Source: Axinella damicornis
Taxonomy: Eukaryota; Porifera; Demospongiae; Axinellida; Axinellidae
Direction: 5' to 3'
NCBI GenBank assembly: GCA_963931865.1
Contig: OZ007509.1
Location: forward strand, 13,071,671-13,135,670
DNA: 64,000 bases
Shown: piece by piece, positions 57,682-64,000 of the stretch
Numbering within the stretch: the first letter of the stretch is position 1
Layout of the letters: every line of letters starts with the position of its first letter
Program-made: the position numbers and the translations under genes
The notes under the pieces: model-generated
Database searches by the model: none
The model's input: the letters and a program-made list of their open reading frames with translations, nothing else
What the model was told of the DNA's origin: nothing

Positions 57682-60126
57682 CTGCAGCTAGTGTCTTGCG
57701 GAATATGGAGTATGGAAATGAGTTGATTCTTGTTCACTTTTTGAATTGTGTTTACAGAAATTTAAACTCCTTGCATGTGACTAGCACTGCAATGACATGT
57801 AGTGCAGTCAATATATCCCACAAACACTATCGGCTCACCGGGAATCCTGGTCTATATATAACTTCCTGGAATGCAAGACAGTAGTACTAGTCTATAGCTC
57901 AATGGACGTACTGGAAATCCAAGCCAAGTTACACTATAAATATCCTGAGCAACACTTTAATAGGATGTGCTTGTATGGGTGGGATTGGAGCTCCACCCAC
58001 CCACCTATATCACTAATGTGGACAGGATGTCTAATGAATGACCTGGCACTCCCAGCTCTATGTGTGCATCAGCCACTGCATGCAAGATTAGTGTTGTAGT
58101 GATGGATTTGGACCACATCACAACCTGATACCCTTCATGGGACTACTCGAGCTGCTGTAGGTGCTCTAGATTTGCAGTGTTCTTGCTTCAAGCCATTGGA
58201 ACTAGCTACTTCCTCAGTTTGCATTACATAATAAAGCAATCACTGTAGAGCCTACTTTTCTTTTGCCAGTCATGAAACGGAAATGAACGATAATGAATGG
58301 AAATATGAAATTCCAATGTCCTGTTCGAATGGTTTCCAACTAGAAACTCTCCCCAGCTATAGGTTACAGTTATTGTGAAGTGCATAATTATTGTGCAGTA
58401 ATGACATAATATATTATTGTACATGTACTTGTTCATTAAATATTTCACGTGAGAAACTTTAGTGGCATTCGCGAAAATATTTAAGGATGCAAAGCATGAA
58501 CACAGGACTCTCATTTAGGTCTGCACTTGTGTAACTGAAAATTAGGCTCAGATATAAGGATCGAGTTGACTAATTAATATACTGACGCATGTACAGGATT
58601 TTGCTCTATTCTTGCTTCGAGCCATTTACAACACGTGGAAACGTACTAGCTACTTCCTCAGTTTGCATTACATGATGAAAACAATCACCGTAGAGCCTGC
58701 CATTCTTTTACATGTACCACTCACGAAAGAGAAATGAATGCTAATGAACAGAAATGTGAAATTTCAAAGTCCTGTTCCAATGGTGTCCTTACTCTCCCCA
58801 GTTATTGTGAAGTGCATGTGGAGAAGTGTTTCTAGCAAGTGCACTTGATGCCTACATCCGCCTCCTCTCCAGTTGGCCAGCTGATGTTCACATAGTTTAT
58901 ACTGTTGGTGTAGATCAGAGCACTAAGTAGCTACTATTGCATTCAATTCTGAAATTAAGAATTGTTTTGTAAATCTAATTGCACAATAATTTTTATCCAG
59001 TGCATATTTCTCTGTTCTTGCATTTTTTCCCCTCTACTGCACTTTTGTGTGGAGCACATAACTCTTGCACAATTGAGAAAGAAATGGCTGCAGTGTGGCT
59101 GCCAGTATGTGTTGGACTCCATAGAAATGTCACCCAACCTGTAGAACACTCAAATGTTGTCTACTTGGACTGATGTCAAATCTTTCACTGTACTCTTTTC
59201 TGAGGAAGTCAATTTCCACTTCTTTGTCCATCAGATCATCTTTCAGTTGGTCAACCTCCGGCCCAGCCGCGTGTAGCTCGAGTCCATATGGGTTGTGTGT
59301 TCAGCTGTGTAGTAATTGAACCAAGTAGCACGTGTGGCTCACACAACACCCAGGAGTTTGAGTTGCTCACCGTTTCATTTTAACTGTTGCTCACACAATT
59401 CTCCTATGGCATTTGAAATTGCGCGAATAGCTACATTATTACAAAGTGAGGATACAAAGCATGAACACAAGAACTCTGATTTAAGTCTGCACTTGTGTAA
59501 GTTGAAAATTAAGCTCAGATAAGGAGTTGGATAACTAAATACACCAAGCAGTGGATTTTGCTCACAAGAAAACATCAGATTCTGTTAACTTTCATACAGT
59601 GATAATGAGAGATGCTGTAGAGATACACTATCTTTATTGCTGGGTTACATATTACATGCCACTGCATGGAACCGATCCCCTTCTACTTCAGTGAACTGGA
59701 GAGCAATCTACTCATGTAATGTATCTTGCATATTATTGTATATAAACACATGTGCATGCACAATCATAGCAGGTGTGTACGTATGTGTGGAAAGTCATTT
59801 TAAGATTTCAGCAGCATAGGATATGTACAAGATGTGAATATACAGAAATATTACTGTATGCTTGAGAACTGCTGTTGTAGCTCAATCTCAAGCTGTTACA
59901 GACATGCAGTACAAAATGTGGAGTGGAATGGATTGAGATACTCACTATGGAACTGCAAAGTGGGTATGGGTGAACTAATTAAGTCACACACATACAATTT
60001 TCTGCATACAAATTTAGTATGAGAAAGTGACAGTAGGGCTGAGGAGAGCTGGAACACAAATACTTCCTATAAGGCCACTACATGTACAGCGTTAACTTTG
60101 ATGTTATATATAGGAGTTGTGAATGG
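57682..60126. other. Gene-poor stretch with local duplications
   Basis: No gene recognised. Two blocks near 58199-58340 and 58648-58795 are diverged copies of each other (CCTCAGTTTGCATTACAT, CAATCAC-GTAGAGCCT). A block near 58482-58560 recurs near 59448-59525 (CAAAGCATGAACACA, GTCTGCACTTGTGTAA). A coiled-coil exon remnant lies at 59193-59258. Confidence 0.55.
59193..59258 (-). pseudogene. Remnant of the gene 1 coiled-coil exon
   Basis: This 66 bp segment matches 7020-7085 with few changes and would encode the DLMDKEVEIDFLRKE region. It lies downstream of the gene 3 Death exon, where a coiled-coil exon cannot serve that gene. It implies that the coiled-coil exon once existed in this unit, or was moved here. 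Confidence 0.75.
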
Positions 60127-60443
60127 TCAGAAAGTGGGGGAACCAGTAAGGATGTGTTTGTCTCTGAGTTGTCTCCCAAGCTGCTCCTCACCCAGAAACT
60201 CCACTGCCTCAATGACGGTGGCCCAGGACGCAGGAGGGTGGATCCGCTCCAACCAAGTCTCCAGCATCTCTAGGAGGCACTTGTGGGGGTCGTGTTCATA
60301 TTTCTCGGCTATGCCTGCCAGAGTTCCCTTTGGAATCTCCAGGAGAACTCCAATCATCTTCCATTTGTCGGCCACCTTGTGGTAGAGGGCATCCATCAGG
60401 TCTTTCAGCACTGGCTTGATGGGCGCACTCCCAGTCACTCCAC
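60127..60443 (-). CDS. Gene 3 terminal exon: Death domain
   Basis: The exon enters in phase 1 after CATCACTAG and ends at TGA. It encodes KDLMDALYHKVADKWKMIGV, IPKGTLAGIAEKY and SWATVIEAVEFLGEEQLG. It is a complete Death domain, close to that of gene 2, with a short tail (HILTGSPTF). Confidence 0.9.
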
Positions 60444-63400
60444 CTAGTGATGGGGATATATAATTAAGCAAGAGAAGTTTGAACAACTATGCAACATAAG
60501 AAGAAATTAGTACTTGGTGGTTCTGCCGCAAATAAATTATTAAAAAAAACTCAGTTTGCTAAGGTATTGGGTACTGTAAGATAGCAAAATGGACTTTCTT
60601 TCCTGTCCATCTTTCCCCCAATGTTCCTGCTATATTATGGCCATTCTGCTTATCCACCTTGAATGCCATAATTGACTGTTATATTGTGTCAGAGCTGTTA
60701 CATTAGAGAAGGGTTGAATTTATGTATAATTCCCCTAGAAAATACTGTAGCAAGATTGACAATACTTCCTTTCCAAGAATATGGTAAAAAGCTTGGGAGT
60801 GAGGCCAGGAAGTGTGTGTCATGGAAAGAGTGTTGGTCACTTTGAATATATTGTAATTGTACACACAAAATCTGTGGGTAGGCCTGTGAATGAGATTGAA
60901 TATCAGTCGGTATTCTGTCAATTACACAGGAACCACCAAGGTCACTTCAGTCCGTGGGCAGAACAAGGTCGGTTTTCTGGTTGTATTATTAGCAGTGTCT
61001 TATATTAGCTATACGTGATGCCATGATATCGTGCACATTGATACATATGCAAGACGTATGCAGGTGTTCGAGGTTTTTGAGCAATCCGGATCCGTGATGC
61101 CAACCTGCCCTTGAATTGAGGCACAGTTAGAAGCTCAGAGTTCAACCACATCGCACAACCCTGACTTTGGTAGTCACTGACTCGTGAAAATCATAGAAGC
61201 ATGCAGTCAATCTAGCCTTTGATGCAGGCGCATCCTGAATGTTGTGTACAGGGTTGAACACAAGTGGTAGGCCACAAGTACCATATAGCAGGAGAACTGG
61301 CAAGCTCTTGAAGCTGGTAAATGGCCCAAAATGACCCACCGTCAACACTGGGGTTTGGCAGGTTGCTGTAAGTATATATAGTGAGGCAGTTAGTTTACTG
61401 AAGAGCAATAATCCCTCCATAAAAGAAGTACCTGATAGTGTATGAACCTCAGGCACAATTGAGAGCTTCCTCCTCTTGAGTTTCCCTGTAAAAGCAATGG
61501 CATGTTAGTAACACATGTACATCCATGCAGGAGAAAAGGATGCTAATTATAGACATAGCATCGTGCTTTTATACCTAGGTCTCCGAGTAGCAAGCAAGCT
61601 CTTCAGTGGGTTAATCATGGCCACAACTCAGGTATTGTATGATACAGTTCATTATAACCTGAGGCTATAGGTAGCTTAACTGCATGACAACTAGCACGAC
61701 CTTCCTATTGACACAGCACAGCTTTAAATGGTCAATATCACTTACCATTATGGCGATCCTCGTCCTGCTCTTGTCTTCTTTTGTGAGATTCCTTTCTAGG
61801 ACCTGCAAACAAGATGAAGAACGGTTAGCACATACACTCAAAAATGCATTCTGCTTGCTGCATTCTGTTGTTTTTAATGAGATTCAGCACACACAACTTT
61901 CGTAGGTACTCCTCTCCCACAGCATTCGTTCCTCAGCTGCCAAACTTGGTGGGGCCTGCACACATGGAGAGACCCCTCTGGCAATACCGTTAATGATATT
62001 CATGACCCCCCACAAGCCCAGCAATCGGAGGTCAAATGTGGATGTCAGCCGGTTTTTCACCCAGCATTTCCCTAAACTTGGGCCAGATCTGACTGATGGC
62101 ACACCTTACACCACCATTTTGCATGTCATCTTGAGGCCCTGGGTGGGTTCTATGAATATCATTAAAATCAAAAATCCTCGGGTCGATAAATCTCATTAAA
62201 ATAAAAAACGCCCACGAGCCAGCTGGCCAATGCTTCTGCCTGTTCAGATGACTAGAGTGCAGTACCCCAGTCTCATCAGATCATGTCACATGAGCTGTCG
62301 ATAACCTAGAATTCCTGATTCTCAAGGTCAGGCGATTCACTACCATCTGTACTGTCCACTGTATAGAATTGCAGTTATGCACTAAATCAAGCAATTATCC
62401 ATCCAATAAGTTGGTCATACCATGTTCAGGTTTCCCCTGCTTTAGGTTCTCCAGTTTTCTTGCTCTCTCTGGTGTCCCCAGCTGGCTGCTGTCAGCCACA
62501 CCCACCAGGACCCACTGTCTAGAGGAGGGAGTGTCTCCAGACTGAACTGACTCTGAGGGAGGAGAGACGGTACGTAAGTACCCACTTCCTTAGAAACACT
62601 CGGACACTCATGACAAGTAAGCCAATGGGCTGGATAGTACAGTCATAGTGATATAATGTAAACCGGAGGTTATTCATCAGGCAACTATCACCCTCTTCTT
62701 CTTATGGTTAATGAGCCCCAAAGAAGATCTCCAAGAGAATGGACTATGGGTATATGCACAGTAATGTTCACCAAATGGAGTACCATGCAGAACTACTGGG
62801 GCACTGACACAATACATAGGACGTGAAATGGTTGACTGATTAGTTGTTACATCACTTCAATATTCTCAGACCCTCCTCATGTCCAGCATTGATTGCTCGC
62901 AGTATGGATTATTAGAATGAAAGCACCTCTCCTTACTGACATGCATGTCACTAGCTATGCTACACATACCAGGAGACGGGAGGCTGGACACACAATTAGA
63001 CAATGAATTGGACCTGTTCAATTCATATTAGACATTGTCAATGAACATGCAACCCAGTGCAATGTAGTATGGTATGTGTTCTGCTCACCAAATTCCAGCA
63101 CAGTTGTATCAGCCAGCTTGGGGATATCACGATCTTTCTTTTCTCTCTCCCACTTTGAACCACCTCCAAATGTTGTGGCATGTACCCGGCCTTTGCCCAT
63201 CTCGAAGGCAGTGAGGGTGTGCCCCCACCGTAGCTGTGTACCTTCAGGAAGAGTGAGCTGTGGAGAGGGAAGACAACTGACTGGTGTATGCAGGTTCAAG
63301 ATACACAGTGAGCATACTATTGTACAATTGCACAGTTCCAGAACCTGATCTGAAATGTTGAACACATACATGTGACTTCTTTTCCAAGTGGTAATACCCT

Positions 63401-64000
63401 ACCACTGCCAACCAGTTGGACAAATCCTTCAGCCATCAAATTCCTACAACATTACTTGATCAGAGATATGTACCGTATCAGTACATTGTAACTACCTTGG
63501 CCATAGTGTCATTTGGGATAGTGAATAGTGAGCTGCGCCTAATAACGTGCGACTATAGCTACAGTATGTGGGACACTGACTGAGGTTACCAGTGTATGTA
63601 TACACTACCTACTTGGATTTCAGGTACAGGTGCTATTGTTTCTGTGTGATTAGCCTACCTAATCACGACATAACCCACAATCAGTTGGGTATGATATCCA
63701 ATCGGCATTATAAAAGTCCGCCTGTGTAATGACATTTCTGTTCTGGTCAGTTGGTGCTACACTGCACTGACCAGGTCAAATTAGTTTGAAACTGGTGCAT
63801 GAAGTTGAACTCAGGCAGGGAACCCTTTGATGAACTTTCATGCAGGGTTATCCCCACACGTGTTACCATACTCCAAGCAATCAAAACTAGCAGTGAGAAT
63901 GGCCTGGGAATGAGGCTGTTATAGTAAGGTACTTTGGTCGTAGTTGGTCCCAGACACACCTACACCTCCCTCACCTCCCTCCACCTTCCAGAGTCAACGT
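60127..64000 (-). CDS. Gene 3 (partial): Kelch - basic linker - Death protein
   Basis: Visible exons are 64000-63975 (3' end of blade 5, cut by the window), 63257-63089 (blade 6), 62552-62421 (linker), 61802-61746, 61485-61432 and 60443-60127 (Death domain, stop). All junctions agree in phase, and no stop interrupts them. No ZU5, UPA-like or coiled-coil exon lies between linker and Death domain. Instead two tiny phase 1-1 exons give a basic linker (PRKESHKRRQEQDEDRHNG, KLKRRKLSIVPEV), which could include a nuclear localisation signal. The upstream Kelch exons lie beyond the window. The two small exons are inferred from splice sites and phase only, so the exact linker is less certain than the rest. 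Confidence 0.7.
61142..61365 (-). CDS. Alternative or relic terminal exon near gene 3
   Basis: After acceptor ATACTTACAG a frame accepting phase 1 runs 74 codons to TGA. It contains HFGPFTSFKSLPVLLLYGTC and LPLVFNPVHNIQDAP. It could be an alternative last exon that replaces the Death domain, or a strongly changed ZU5 remnant: LPLVFNP recalls LPYMFNP of gene 2. Neither is proven. Confidence 0.3.
61432..61485 (-). CDS. Gene 3 small exon b, basic linker
   Basis: This 54 nt phase 1-1 exon lies between TTTTACAG and a GTACTT donor and encodes KLKRRKLSIVPEVHTLS. It is called from splice sites and phase only, so confidence is limited. It has no counterpart in genes 1 and 2. Confidence 0.45.
61746..61802 (-). 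CDS. Gene 3 small exon a, basic linker
   Basis: This 57 nt phase 1-1 exon lies between TTTGCAG and a GTAAGT donor and encodes PRKESHKRRQEQDEDRHN. Both splice sites are strong. Like exon b it is unique to gene 3. Confidence 0.5.
62421..62552 (-). CDS. Gene 3 linker exon
   Basis: This 132 nt phase 1-1 exon is the counterpart of 9978-9847 and 34572-34441. It encodes SVQSGDTPSSRQWVLVGVAD and a charged tail, RARKLENLKQGKPEHG. Confidence 0.82.
63089..63257 (-). CDS. Gene 3 Kelch blade 6 exon
   Basis: This 169 nt exon, phase 0 in and phase 1 out, encodes GHTLTAFEMGKGRVHATTFG, a loop with KWEREKKDRDIP, and KLADTTVLEF. The strands are nearly identical to genes 1 and 2, while the loop differs again. 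Confidence 0.85.
63975..64000 (-). CDS. Gene 3 Kelch blade 5 exon, cut by window end
   Basis: Only the last 26 nt of the exon are visible, before a GTGAGG donor, encoding VDSGRWRE. This matches VTSGRWRE at the end of exon 12758-12573. The rest of the gene lies beyond the window. Confidence 0.7.

Overview
This is eukaryotic, animal-type nuclear DNA: short exons with GT-AG introns, no operons, many small inverted-repeat transposons and simple repeats. The combination of Kelch, ZU5, UPA-like and Death domains in tandem gene copies, with a compact intron-rich layout, suggests an early-branching metazoan, most likely a demosponge. That assignment is inference from gene content, not from a marker gene.

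The backbone of the window is a tandem segmental duplication. A unit of about 26 to 29 kb occurs twice completely and a third time in part. The unit start is marked by a short katanin-p80-like WD40 exon at 492, 26894 and 55746 (+ strand). Each unit then carries one minus-strand gene whose 5' half encodes a six-bladed Kelch propeller and whose last exon encodes a Death domain. I assembled these genes exon by exon and checked the splice phases. Gene 1 (16413 to 4790) is Kelch, coiled coil, ZU5, UPA-like, Death (1224 codons, one in-frame TAG in exon 1). Gene 2 (44749 to 32369) is Kelch, ZU5, UPA-like, Death (808 aa, open throughout). Gene 3 (from beyond 64000 to 60127) is Kelch, short basic linker, Death, with no ZU5 exon found. 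By analogy with UNC5 and PIDD families these look like intracellular sensor-adaptor proteins that couple a Kelch recognition module to Death-domain signalling. No function is known from the sequence itself. This array is the most interesting system in the window.

Between genes 1 and 2, on the + strand, lies a decayed fragment of glutamine:fructose-6-phosphate aminotransferase (28300 to 30976). It keeps the first SIS domain exons but has lost most of the second SIS domain. Smaller relics of it lie at 955, 27349 and 57119.

Gene 2 is interrupted, in an intron and in antisense, by a complete Ty3/Gypsy LTR retrotransposon (36538 to 41017). It has one gag-pol frame, 104 to 106 bp LTRs and a 5 bp target duplication, and the empty site is preserved in gene 1. 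The long stretches 16.4 to 26.9 kb and 44.8 to 55.7 kb are mutual duplicates without a convincing gene. They hold foldback elements, poly-G tracts, satellites and one conserved candidate exon. Because paralogous empty sites exist inside the window, many mobile-element insertions can be delimited directly.
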